A DNA stretch of 48,372 nt from Leptolyngbya sp. 'hensonii' (GTDB lineage: Bacteria > Cyanobacteriota > Cyanobacteriia > GCF-001939115), in contig NZ_MQTZ01000060.1 in assembly GCF_001939115.1 (NCBI RefSeq), positions 1 through 48,372 on the forward strand, read 5' to 3'. The notes under the pieces are model-generated. The model saw only the letters and a list, made by a program, of their open reading frames with translations. It was not told where the DNA came from and did not search any database. This document shows, one piece after another, positions 26,242-35,200 of this stretch. A program made the position numbers and the translations under genes. How positions within the stretch are numbered: position 1 is the stretch's first letter; the number at the start of each line of letters is the position of its first letter.

Positions 26242-29200
26242 TTAGCCTTGGAATAATCCCATCGAACAGATAATCTGTGCTCCGTCTCGCCGTTCCTCCG
26301 GGTTGATCACACACAGGGCATCGTGCTCCCGCAGAAACGTCACCAGTTTTGCCAACTGTTCATCACTGATGCCTGCTTTGAATTCCCGGTTGAGGCGGGC
26401 GATCGCATTTTGCTTCAACGGATGCTGGTTGATCTCCTCAATCGCCCGTTCCAGGCTTTCCCACTCTGTCCCCATTGCCAGTAGAGGTGTAGATTCTCGA
26501 ACGTATTGCGTATAAGCCATCAGACGATCGTAAGTCCGTGCAGCGGCACTGCGCTTATTGCCCAAGGTGCCCGCCACCGTTTTGGTTTGCTCCGCGATCA
26601 ATTCCGCCCCCCGTGTCACGAGTTTATGATGTTGGGGATGGCGCGGCAAAGGCGGGGTATCAATGCTGCATCGCGCCATACGGAGAATCCGCATCTGAGA
26701 CTGGGTGACGCTGTTGCCGTCCTTGTCCACCCATGCCAAAGCATCGGTGCCGTCATTTGTGCGGAGATACAACAACACGCCCTCTGGATCAGATCCCGTC
26801 GGTTCGTGATCGCGGGTGGAGTACACCACATCCGGTAATTTCTCGATCATGCCCTTCAGCACAGGGTTGGCATCGATCGCGCTTTGCCAGATCTGCAACG
26901 CCTCGGAGGTCAAATCCACATCCCCTTCTTCTGCCTCATCCAGCACCCCCGATCTCTCGTTGTAGAGATTCAGCAGCATCTCCCGCGCTTGCTCATCCTC
27001 AAAAAAGGCTTCATCGGTGCCTACCACTTCTTGATTTTCGTTGAGGCGATCGCGCAATCGTCCTCGCAGGTTAATTAGCCGCTCCACCCCCTCCGCAGGC
27101 AAAAATGAATAGCAGAGAATTTCGTCCGCCTGCTGCCCAATCCGGTCTACCCGTCCTGCCCGCTGAATCAGTCGGATAATCGCCCAAGGCAAATCGTAAT
27201 TGAGAATGATGGCACAATCTTGCAAGTTTTGCCCCTCACTCAACACATCCGTCGCCACCAAAACCCGCAGTTGCTCTGATGCTGGAATGGGTTTCTCATT
27301 ACTGATGGGACTAAACCGCCAAGCCAGAGCCGTCGGGTCAGCCGATTGTCCCGTTGCTAAGCCCACTTGCTGAATACCCTGGTCTTCGAGCGCTCTTGCC
27401 AGATACCGAGCCGTATCGGCAAACTGAGTGAAAATCAGCACCTTTTCCGTAGGATGCTGCTGTTGTAATAACTCCACCAGCGCCCCTAACTTGGCATCCG
27501 ACGATGGGTTCCAATTGCCTGCCAGTTGCAAAATTCCAATCAAAGCGGTGGCATCCTGCTGAAGATGCTGCTGCAACTCTGGACGAAACAGATTGGCACG
27601 AATCCACTTAAACCGACGGGAGTATTGCTCTCGATACAAACGATAGATTTCCGCTGCCCGTTGAGCGAAGTCCTCACTAGCCCTCACCCTAAATCCCTCT
27701 CCCAAAAAGGGAGAGAGACTTTGAATTTCTTGTTCCCCTTCTCCCTCCCTGGGAGAAGGGGTTAGGGGATGAGGGTCTTCCGTTTCCCAATCCTGGCTCA
27801 AGAGTGAATCGACCTCCTCGTCGTTGCCAACCTCGTCCAGCAACACGGCATCTTGGGTACCAATCGGCAGCGGAAGATCGTGGGCGATCGCATGAAGATA
27901 CACATAATTCCGCAGAATATGTCGTTCCAACGACTGGATAAAGGCAGCACCGCTACTCTCTAATCGCTTAAACAAATTCGTGCGGCAAAAGCCCATCAAC
28001 CGCTGCCCCGCATGGGAAAGATTGGCTAACAATTGCTCTTCCTCAATGCTAGCGATCGGGCTTGGCAAAGGCGCAATGTATAACCCCAATCCATAGCGAG
28101 GCAAATTGAGCGCGTTGATGATATCCACCACGCGATCGGCATACAGCCGAGCATAGGGATCGTGGGGTTCGACCATGGTGAATCGAACCGTCTGAGGACG
28201 ACGGATCGGGAAATAGGATCGCCGCCCATCGGCAAATTCCAGATAGTACCGTTCCCCGTCCTGTCTGGCATAGGTATTCTTGATAAAACTGCGTGTTCGT
28301 CGCACCATGTAGCGACTCATCAACTGCTGCCAGTCCTCCGGCTCTGGACTTTGCTCAAATGCCAAGAGCGATCGCACCGGGCTAGTGCTATGCCTGCGGC
28401 GGAACTGCATCTCACCGCCAATTCTGCGAATGTAGGCTTCTGGCTTAATGCCTAAGTCGGCATCCGGACGCAAAAATAACTGCAACTGAGCCGATAAGTC
28501 CAGATAGGTCTTGTTATAAGGCGTTGCCGTCAGCAAAATACATCGACTGCCACTCTGCTCAATGTAGTCTTTAATTGCTTGATACCGCTTACCCTCTTTG
28601 TTCCGCAGGTTGTGGCTTTCATCAATCAGCACCAACCGAAACCGTGCTGGCACATTGGGCAATTCCTGAATCGCTCGGCTAATCGGCACTACCTTGCCCC
28701 GCAAGCCATAGCGATCGATGTAACCCTGCCACATTTTTTCCAGGTTCTTCGGGCAGATAATCAGCGTACTGGTACCGTAGTCTTCCTCGCAGAGATGGGC
28801 GATCGCCGTCCCCACCAGAGTTTTGCCCAGCCCAACTACATCGCCGATGATCACCCCATTCCGTTTGCTGACATGGTGTGCGGCAATTTGCACCGCCGCT
28901 TCCTGAAAGGGCAACAGTCCAAAACTGGCAGGAGCGCGATACTGACTCAACCCATCCCGCGCTTCTTGAGATAGGTGATACGCCATTTTTAGATAGACAA
29001 AATAGGGCTTGAGTGATCGCCCCGCCCAACTTTCATCAATAATTTCTGCTAATTGCTCCGTAATATCCAAGCAAAAGCGATCGTCCCAACGCTCTTCAAA
29101 CCACTGCTTCAGCTTACTTGTATCATCCCGATCCACCACTTCCACATTTAGCTCACCCTGAGATCTCAGTCCAGAAAGGGTCAAATTACTGCTGCCCACA

Positions 29201-29670
29201 TAGCTAATGATGGGCGTGGCGCGATCGCGGCGATAAATCAGATACAGCTTGGCATGGAGGGGATGCCGCAAAAACAACTTGACCTGCAATTTGTGGGCGA
29301 GGAGTTGCGATCGCAACCGCTGCAAACCCTCCTCATCAGCGGTACTGGGAGCACCATAGGTTAGTTGCTGGCGGAACTCCTGTGCCATCAAGGTTTGTAA
29401 CCGAATCGCCTGCCCCTGATCAATCCGCTCTGGCTCAACCCCGATCGCTAACGCTTGCCGTAATTCCTCCTTCGGCAAACGGTACATCCCCACCAGCAAT
29501 CGACAAGCCTGCCCCTCACTACCCTCAAACCGCTCAATATCGGCATCAATTTGTCGCCATCCCCGCAAATTAAAATAGCCCACACAGAAATCAGCACGGT
29601 AGGCTTGCTTCAGGTAATGTTGCAACTCAGGCAGGATGGGTTGCTCGATATTGTCGTAAATACTGGACAT
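26242..29670 (-). CDS. SNF2-family helicase with N-terminal phospholipase D-like nuclease domain
   Basis: This 1142-aa protein has a PLD-like domain in residues 1 to about 230, with HAKLYLIYRRD (HxK) near 139 and VGSSNLTLSG. A SNF2/DEAD motor follows: motif I GDVVGLGKTLVGTA near 275, motif II DESHN near 350 and motif III LLTATPYNKTY. The helicase C-terminal lobe contains SEGQNLQDC and LIQRAGRVDRIGQ. Residues about 632-666, between the two lobes, are an in-frame copy of the GC-rich palindromic element. PLD-SNF2 proteins beside adenine methylases occur in restriction-like defence loci. Here it is the first intact gene of the operon. Roles in DNA translocation and cleavage are inferred. Confidence 0.88.
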   Translation of the reverse strand: MSSIYDNIEQPILPELQHYLKQAYRADFCVGYFNLRGWRQIDADIERFEGSEGQACRLLVGMYRLPKEELRQALAIGVEPERIDQGQAIRLQTLMAQEFRQQLTYGAPSTADEEGLQRLRSQLLAHKLQVKLFLRHPLHAKLYLIYRRDRATPIISYVGSSNLTLSGLRSQGELNVEVVDRDDTSKLKQWFEERWDDRFCLDITEQLAEIIDESWAGRSLKPYFVYLKMAYHLSQEARDGLSQYRAPASFGLLPFQEAAVQIAAHHVSKRNGVIIGDVVGLGKTLVGTAIAHLCEEDYGTSTLIICPKNLEKMWQGYIDRYGLRGKVVPISRAIQELPNVPARFRLVLIDESHNLRNKEGKRYQAIKDYIEQSGSRCILLTATPYNKTYLDLSAQLQLFLRPDADLGIKPEAYIRRIGGEMQFRRRHSTSPVRSLLAFEQSPEPEDWQQLMSRYMVRRTRSFIKNTYARQDGERYYLEFADGRRSYFPIRRPQTVRFTMVEPHDPYARLYADRVVDIINALNLPRYGLGLYIAPLPSPIASIEEEQLLANLSHAGQRLMGFCRTNLFKRLESSGAAFIQSLERHILRNYVYLHAIAHDLPLPIGTQDAVLLDEVGNDEEVDSLLSQDWETEDPHPLTPSPREGEGEQEIQSLSPFLGEGFRVRASEDFAQRAAEIYRLYREQYSRRFKWIRANLFRPELQQHLQQDATALIGILQLAGNWNPSSDAKLGALVELLQQQHPTEKVLIFTQFADTARYLARALEDQGIQQVGLATGQSADPTALAWRFSPISNEKPIPASEQLRVLVATDVLSEGQNLQDCAIILNYDLPWAIIRLIQRAGRVDRIGQQADEILCYSFLPAEGVERLINLRGRLRDRLNENQEVVGTDEAFFEDEQAREMLLNLYNERSGVLDEAEEGDVDLTSEALQIWQSAIDANPVLKGMIEKLPDVVYSTRDHEPTGSDPEGVLLYLRTNDGTDALAWVDKDGNSVTQSQMRILRMARCSIDTPPLPRHPQHHKLVTRGAELIAEQTKTVAGTLGNKRSAAARTYDRLMAYTQYVRESTPLLAMGTEWESLERAIEEINQHPLKQNAIARLNREFKAGISDEQLAKLVTFLREHDALCVINPEERRDGAQIICSMGLFQG
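27673..27776 (+). repeat. MITE-like palindromic element, copy D (inside helicase)
   Basis: Hairpin 1 is CCCTCTCCC-AAAAA-GGGAGAGAG. Hairpin 2 has the conserved 11-bp arms with loop TCCCT. It encodes in frame PHPLTPSPREGEGEQEIQ and SPFLGEGFRVRASE, the same phase as the copies in the methyltransferase. Confidence 0.87.
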
Positions 29671-29859
29671 GGATTTTATACAGAGCAGGATTTTGGGCTG
29701 ACGTGATCAATCATATCCGGCAGGTTTTCAATTGGCTAAACGCTACCCTTTGCCCTGCTGAGAATCATGAAGTGCAGTCCTACCAATGCTCACGCCCTGA
29801 ATTTTCAATGCCAACCAGAAGAACTTCAAGCACCGCCCCAACAGATAACCTAAGCGGCA
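29671..29859. other. Non-coding region upstream of the helicase
   Basis: No gene is seen. An 11-bp direct repeat TAACCTAAGCG (29846-29856, 29864-29874) straddles the edge of the intron-like remnant. The promoter of the defence operon may lie here, since the upstream toxin locus is degraded. Confidence 0.4.
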
Positions 29860-29930
29860 CAGTTAACCTAAGCGAAGGGATCGCTCCCTCCGCTCGGCTT
29901 CAAAACCGTGCGTGAGACTTTCACCTCACA
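29860..29930 (-). mobile_element. Group II intron 3' remnant (domains V-VI)
   Basis: On the minus strand TGTGAGGTGAAAGTCTCACG followed by CACGGTTTTGAA is the right part of a typical cyanobacterial domain V. The next hairpin, with 9-bp arms GCGGAGGGA / TCCCTTCGC (29872-29893) and a GCGA loop, then TTAGGTTAAC, fits domain VI. The 5' strand of domain V is missing where it joins the broken PIN gene, and no reverse transcriptase is present. Confidence 0.7.
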
Positions 29931-30298
29931 GGACAAATCATCATGGCGGTCAGTATTTCTGAGACTGCTTGCCGCGCTTGCTCAACACTCCGGGTATGCC
30001 TGTGTGAGATATAGAAAATATCCGTTAGGAATGAGAATTAAATAACACCGATAAACTTCTGCTTGCCCTCACCCCCCTGCCCCCTCTCCCGCCGGGAGAG
30101 GGGGAGGGGTTGGGGGTTGGGGGTGAGGGCTGAAAATCTCGGAGTTATTAAATCCACGATCCTTAGTGTTGTTGCTGTAACATAGCCGACAATCTCGCCT
30201 ACATCGATTGCCTGAAACAGCAGTTCCGCATTCTGAGAAAATGGCTCTCGTTGCAATAAAAAATCCAGAACAATGTTGGTATCAACTAAAACTCTCAC
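29931..30298 (-). pseudogene. Broken PIN-domain (VapC-like) toxin gene
   Basis: The start encodes MRVLVDTNIVLDFLLQREPF and continues to GYVTATTL, a normal PIN domain. A 130-bp element then interrupts it. The PIN sequence resumes beyond the element as DIFYISHRHTRSVEQARQ and ICPV before running into a group II intron remnant. Removing the element and one target-site copy restores TTLTDIFYIS, the usual PIN sequence. The 3' third is lost. The first-frame ORF through the element is 86 codons and ends in repeat-derived residues. The toxin is therefore almost certainly inactive. Confidence 0.85.
30029..30158. mobile_element. 130-bp MITE with target-site duplication in the PIN gene
   Basis: The element has imperfect terminal inverted repeats (TTAAATAACACCGATAAA-type at one end, TTTAATAACTCCGAGATT-type at the other) around a GC core. 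The core hairpin is CCCCCTCTCCC-GCC-GGGAGAGGGGG bounded by CCCTCACC / GGTGAGGG. It is flanked by ATCCGTTAG (30020-30028) and ATCCTTAG (30159-30166), a probable 9-bp target duplication with one base lost. It carries no gene. Confidence 0.8.
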
Positions 30299-30525
30299 TG
30301 AAGAGACTTCTCCACCCGTCTCTCTTCCAGCATCACTGCCACTTCTTCATCAGTCGGCGCAGGCTGCTCTGTTTTCAACAATCCCCTCATCCGTCGGATT
30401 GCACCGGAACGGTCAGACTGAGCAACCGTTGTATCTTGCAAGGACTCAACAATGGCAGAGATCAGTGCGAGGCGATCGCTGGGCGGCAATTTGAAGATTT
30501 GTACTTTTAGTTCTTGTGACAACAT
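30295..30525 (-). CDS. Antitoxin of the broken PIN toxin (orphaned)
   Basis: This 76-aa helical protein starts MLSQELKVQIFKLPPSDRLALISAIVESLQ, a common pattern of cyanobacterial antitoxins partnered with PIN or RelE toxins, and ends in a basic/acidic tail. It overlaps the PIN gene start by four bases (ATGA). The toxin is degraded, so this gene may be an orphan antitoxin still able to repress or cross-neutralise. Confidence 0.7.
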   Translation of the reverse strand: MLSQELKVQIFKLPPSDRLALISAIVESLQDTTVAQSDRSGAIRRMRGLLKTEQPAPTDEEVAVMLEERRVEKSLQ

Positions 30526-30876
30526 AAATTGCTCCCAGATTCAACGGGATTTACCATCTAGTATGAGCGATCCTATCCTTAATGACCAAGCTGATGGCGA
30601 TGTTACGGCTTCCAGCCACTTGTTCACTTTCCAAAAGAGCTTGGTTGTGACTAGACGACTCTCGCTGTCCAACTATTAATAGACTGAAAAACTTTTCGCC
30701 TCAGATCCCAATTTCGGATGGATAGGCAGAAAGAGTCAACATAATCCACTTAATTTACTGTTTGGGTAGATTATTTCCACATAATATTCACACTAAAACT
30801 GGATAGTCCAAATCTTTCCGAATATTTTCAGATTCCCTGCAGAGATGCACGGCAATTTTATCTAAGATTGATCGGG
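30526..30876. other. Intergenic region, no gene seen
   Basis: About 350 AT-richer bases lie between the antitoxin and pdxH. They probably contain the antitoxin promoter. No RNA gene or strong palindrome was recognised. Confidence 0.45.
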
Positions 30877-31521
30877 TCAGGGAGACAGCCGTTCTAGGGT
30901 CCAGGTCCGATCGCCCCGGAACCGATAACACAACCGATCGTGCAGGCGACTGGGCCGCCCCTGCCAGAATTCGATCGCCACAGGACAGACGCGATAGCCG
31001 CCCCAGTGGGGCGGACGGGGAATCATGCGACCCTGATACTCTGCCTCGACCCTCTGCAGCCCCTGCTCCAGAAAATCCCGATCGGGGATAACCCGGCTCT
31101 GGGGCGACACCCAGGCCCCTAACTGGCTGCTCAGGGGACGGATCTGAAAATACTCATCTGACTCGGCCTCAGAGACTTGTTCCACTGGGCCTGCGATGCG
31201 AACCTGACGCTCCAGTTCATGCCAGAGGAATACCAGAGCTGCCTGAGGGTTGTCGCGCAACTCCTGCCCTTTGTGGCTTTCATAGTTGGTGAAGAAGGTG
31301 AAGCCCCGATCGTCCACCCCTTTCAACAGCACGATGCGGGCAGACGGAACACCGTCTCGGCTTGCAGTGGCTAGGGTCATGGCATTGGGTTCGGGCAACT
31401 GAGCGGCGATCGCCTGGTCAAACCACAACTGAAACTGGCGAATTGGGTCGGGGTCAACTTCGGTTTCAGTCAGGGCTTCAAGTTTGTAGTCTTTGCGTAA
31501 ATCGGCGATGGATAGGGTCAT
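30877..31521 (-). CDS. pdxH: Pyridoxine/pyridoxamine 5'-phosphate oxidase
   Basis: This FMN enzyme oxidises PNP or PMP to pyridoxal 5'-phosphate, the last step of B6 salvage/synthesis. The family blocks are present: [13 protein letters not shown] at the start, [21 protein letters not shown] (FMN binding), [13 protein letters not shown], and the C-terminal [24 protein letters not shown] and the final WTLERLSP. The ATG at 31521 gives 214 aa, the usual length; an upstream in-frame start would overlap the preceding gene. It begins one base after the stop of the B2-type protease gene, so the two are probably co-transcribed although functionally unrelated. Confidence 0.96.
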   Translation of the reverse strand: MTLSIADLRKDYKLEALTETEVDPDPIRQFQLWFDQAIAAQLPEPNAMTLATASRDGVPSARIVLLKGVDDRGFTFFTNYESHKGQELRDNPQAALVFLWHELERQVRIAGPVEQVSEAESDEYFQIRPLSSQLGAWVSPQSRVIPDRDFLEQGLQRVEAEYQGRMIPRPPHWGGYRVCPVAIEFWQGRPSRLHDRLCYRFRGDRTWTLERLSP

Positions 31522-31522
31522 A

Positions 31523-31954
31523 TCATTTTTCAAAGGGGGCGAAAACCTGATGAATGTCTGCCTGGTCATTTAACACCTGTCCCTCATACTCAACCCAGGC
31601 ATGGGCAGAGAGATCGGCAGCGGTTTTGCGGACCCCAATCCGTAAAGCAGTGGAGACTCCCGCCTGACGGAGCAGCCACCAGAGGACCAGCGATCGCTGC
31701 AGGCAATTGGCTCGAAAAGGACAGTAACGGGTGGCCAGATGGATCATCTGGAGTCTGGCGTGCAGATGAGTGGGGTCAGCCGGGGCTGGTGCAGGACCGC
31801 GATTGAGGTAATCCCAGACGCGCCGGAAACCCAGGATCTGTAGAGCCAGGGCCATGCCTGGCAAGAGGAACAGGGTCGCCAGAAAGGTGCGGCGATCGGC
31901 CCAGGACAATTGCCAGAAGGTCTGGCATTTATGAGTGAATTTCCACCAGCCCAT
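31523..31954 (-). CDS. Lasso-peptide B2-type transglutaminase-like protease
   Basis: This 143-aa member of the B2/transglutaminase-like family cleaves leader peptides of ribosomal peptides. The catalytic triad fits: Cys in [19 protein letters not shown], His in [10 protein letters not shown] and Asp in [16 protein letters not shown] hydrophobic segment ([20 protein letters not shown]) precedes it. The ATG at 31954 (MGWWKF) overlaps the PqqD-like gene; a TTG at 31960 is possible. No cyclase (asparagine-synthetase-like) or precursor gene is visible nearby, so the substrate is unknown. Confidence 0.8.
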   Translation of the reverse strand: MGWWKFTHKCQTFWQLSWADRRTFLATLFLLPGMALALQILGFRRVWDYLNRGPAPAPADPTHLHARLQMIHLATRYCPFRANCLQRSLVLWWLLRQAGVSTALRIGVRKTAADLSAHAWVEYEGQVLNDQADIHQVFAPFEK

Positions 31955-32213
31955 GTTCAATTAACTGTTCTACCAGGTGTTGCAAATCCTGACGCAACAA
32001 GTCTGCATCCACATCATACTCAGTCAGTAGGGTCTCATAAGCTGCCTGAATCGAAGTCGATTGGGTTAGAGCTGACCACATGCGGGTACCCATTTCATTC
32101 AACCCGAAATAGCGCTCTGTATTCAGATTCAGAATGACGGATTCACCATCCAGTTCCCGGACCAGCACATCGGGGGGAACCCGGGTGCCTTCTGTAAAGG
32201 TGATTGACATCAT
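31929..32213 (-). CDS. PqqD-like RiPP recognition element (B1-type)
   Basis: This 94-aa PqqD-family winged-helix protein binds leader peptides of ribosomal peptides. It has VILNLNTERYFGLNEMGTRMW, the family signature of a beta strand followed by the xYFxLNxxGxxxW motif, then [27 protein letters not shown]. The ATG at 32213 has CAGGAGGT 7 bases upstream, which decides the start over a longer upstream ORF. It overlaps the B2-type gene, forming a B1-B2 pair as in lasso peptide clusters. Confidence 0.82.
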   Translation of the reverse strand: MMSITFTEGTRVPPDVLVRELDGESVILNLNTERYFGLNEMGTRMWSALTQSTSIQAAYETLLTEYDVDADLLRQDLQHLVEQLIEHGLVEIHS

Positions 32214-32256
32214 TCTGCAAACCTCCTGTCTCAAGCATTCTGCGATCTGGATACGG

Positions 32257-35200
32257 TTATAGTGCATCCTCGCCAAAATAGCGAGATGAATCTGGCAATC
32301 CGTAGCCACCCCCCCCTGGGGTCTCAATCACAAACACATCTCCCGGTTGCAGGGCGATCGTGGCCGTACTGCCCAATTCCGTCGTCGTCCCATCGATTCG
32401 CTCGACCCAGGTGCGCCCAGGGGCAGCAGCCAGCCCCCCAGCCAGTCCAAAGGGGGGAATAATCCGGCGATTGGCCAGAATGCCTGCGGTCATAGCGGCC
32501 CGAAACTGAATCCGCCGGATTACCCCATGGCCGCCCCGGTGCTTACCCTGGCCGCCGCTGTGGGGGCGTATGGCAAAGCTCTGGAGGAGGACTGGGAACC
32601 GCCATTCCAGCACCTCTGGATCGGTGAGGCGGGAATTGGTCATGTGGGTGTGGACGGCATCTGTGCCATCGAAATCGGGTCCGGCCCCGGAGCCCCCGCA
32701 GAGGGTTTCATAGTACTGGTAGCGATCGTTGCCAAAAGTAAAGTTATTCATCGTCCCTTGGGAGGCGGCCATCACCCCCAAAGCCCCATACAAGGCATCA
32801 ACGATCGCCTGGGAGGTCTCCACATTGCCCGCCACCACCGCAGCCGGATAGTGGGGATGCAACAGACAGCCCTCTGGCACGATCACCTCCAAGGGTCTAA
32901 GACACCCGGCATTGAGGGGAATCGCTTCCGTCACCAAGGTGCGAAAGACGTAGAGTACGGCTGCCTTACAAACGGCCAGGGGAGCATTGAAGTTGTTGGG
33001 TTCCTGAGGAGAAGTACCCGTAAAATCAATCCGGGCACTACGAGTTGCGGGCTGTAGGGATACGGTAACCTGAATCTGGCTGCCATTATCCATCCCATAG
33101 GTAAAGCGCTGTTGCGTTAACCGCTGGGCCAACTGGTCCAACACCCGCCGCACGGCAGCCTCTGCCTGCTCCTGGACAAAGCCCATATAGGTCTGCACTA
33201 GGGCCAGTCCATGCTGCTGGACCAGATGCTGCAGTTCTCGCACACCCCACTCGTTAGCGGCGATCTGGGCCTTCAAATCGGCGATATTCTGGGCCGGATT
33301 GCGGGCCGGATAGGGGCCTGCGGTCAGGAGATCCAGGAGTTCCTGTTCCCGGAACTGGCCCCGATCGACCAGTAGCACCCGGTCTAGCAACACGCCTTCC
33401 TGATCCAGACTGGTGCTGTGGGGGGGCATGGAACCGGGAGTGATGCCCCCGATATCGGCATGGTGCCCTCGGGAAGCCACATAGAAAGCAGGACGGCCAG
33501 GATGGCTCTCCTGACAAAACACCGGTGTAATTACGGTCACATCTGGGAGATGGGTGCCCCCGTCATAGGGATTATTGAGGACATACACATCACCGGGGAC
33601 CAGGGTCGCACCGTGGGAGGCCATCAGAGCCTGGACACTTTCCCCCATAGAGCCGAGATGGACGGGGATGTGGGGCGCATTGGCCACCAGTTGCCCCTGC
33701 TGATCAAAAATGGCGCAGGAAAAGTCCAGCCGTTCCTTGATGTTGACGGAGGAACTGGTGTTTTGCAGGGTCAGTCCCATCTGTTCGGCGATCGACTGAA
33801 ACTGATTGCTCAAGACTTCCAGCAGTACGGGGTCCGGGGTTTGGGGCAGAGCTGCGGTGGGGAGGGACAATACAGGAGCGTCAGCAGGGCAATGCCGACG
33901 CAGCACTACCTCCCCCCGATCGGTCACCTGAGCCAGCCAGCCCGGTTCCAGGATGGTCGTGCTGGTGGTGTCGAGGAGGATGGCGGGACCAGCGAAGTGA
34001 TCGCCCGGTTGCAAATCCTGCCGCTGGAAGACGGGGGTCGTCTGCCAGTGATCGGCGCTATACATCGGCACCTGGGCGATCGCCACTGGGGCTCCCTTGC
34101 GCGATCGCGCAAGGACGGGCTCTGGTGGGTGGGGCATCTGACCCACGACCTCAACCGCCACGGCCTCGACGATCAGAGGGCGGCTGCTCGAGGTAAATCC
34201 ATAGCGTTGCTGATGGGCCTGGGTGAAGCGATCGATCAGGGTGGCCCGCTCCCCGAACTCAACAATCAGGGCTGAATCAGTACCCTCATAGCGCAGATGT
34301 ACCCGGGGCAATACTGCCAGGGTTATGTCCAGTCCCGTCGGGGATTGGCGGGTGAGTTCCCCAGAGGCCGCTGCCTCCAGTGCGGCCAGAATAGCCTTCA
34401 GTTGGGGCATGAGCGCCTCGGTGAGCGGGGCTTCCACAGCCCGTTCGCGCAAAACGCGCAGACTGGCCAGCCCCATCCCATAGGCGGATAGAACCCCTGC
34501 ATAGGGATGGATAAAGACCTGTTGCATCCCCAGGGCCTCGGCAATCAGGCAGGCATGTTGGCCACCGGCTCCGCCAAAACAACAGAGGGTGTAGTCCGTG
34601 ACATCATAGCCGCGCTGCACGGAGATTTTTTTGATTGCTGCTGCCATTTTCTCGATGGCGATCGTCAAAAAGCCCCTGGCCACCTGCTCTGGAGTGCGGT
34701 GATCCCCTTTCGCCGACTGAATCTGGCGAGTCAACTCCGCAAATCGTTCCTGGACGATCGCCTGATCCAGGGGTTGATCACCGCCAGTCCCGAAGATCCT
34801 GGGAAAAAACTCCGGTTGCAGTCTCCCCAGCATGACGTTACAGTCCGTCACTGTCAGGGGTCCCCCATTGCGATAGCAGGCTGGCCCCGGATAGGCTCCA
34901 GCAGAGGCTGGCCCCACCCGATAGCCCGTATCCTCAAACCGGAGCATGGAGCCTCCCCCGGCTGCCACCGTATGGATCGCCATCATGGGCGTTCGCAGGC
35001 GTACCCCAGCAACCTCCGTCTCAAAGGTGCGTTCGTACTCTCCCCGGTAATGGGCCACATCGGTGGAGGTGCCTCCCATATCGAAACTGATGATGCGATC
35101 GAACCCCGCCCTGAGACTGGTTTCGACTGCACCGACAATGCCGCCAGATGGTCCCGACAGGATGCTGTCCTTGCCCTGGAACGATCGGGCCTCCGCCAGT

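Noticed and set aside
21597-29670. Complete DISARM or BREX system
   Set aside because: Helicase and methylase resemble parts of such systems, but drmA/drmB or pglZ/brxC-type genes are absent.
32347-33057. Plus-strand ORFs opposite the oxoprolinase gene (also 33418-34275 and 34507-35247)
   Set aside because: These are high-GC shadows of a well-supported gene with no protein features of their own.
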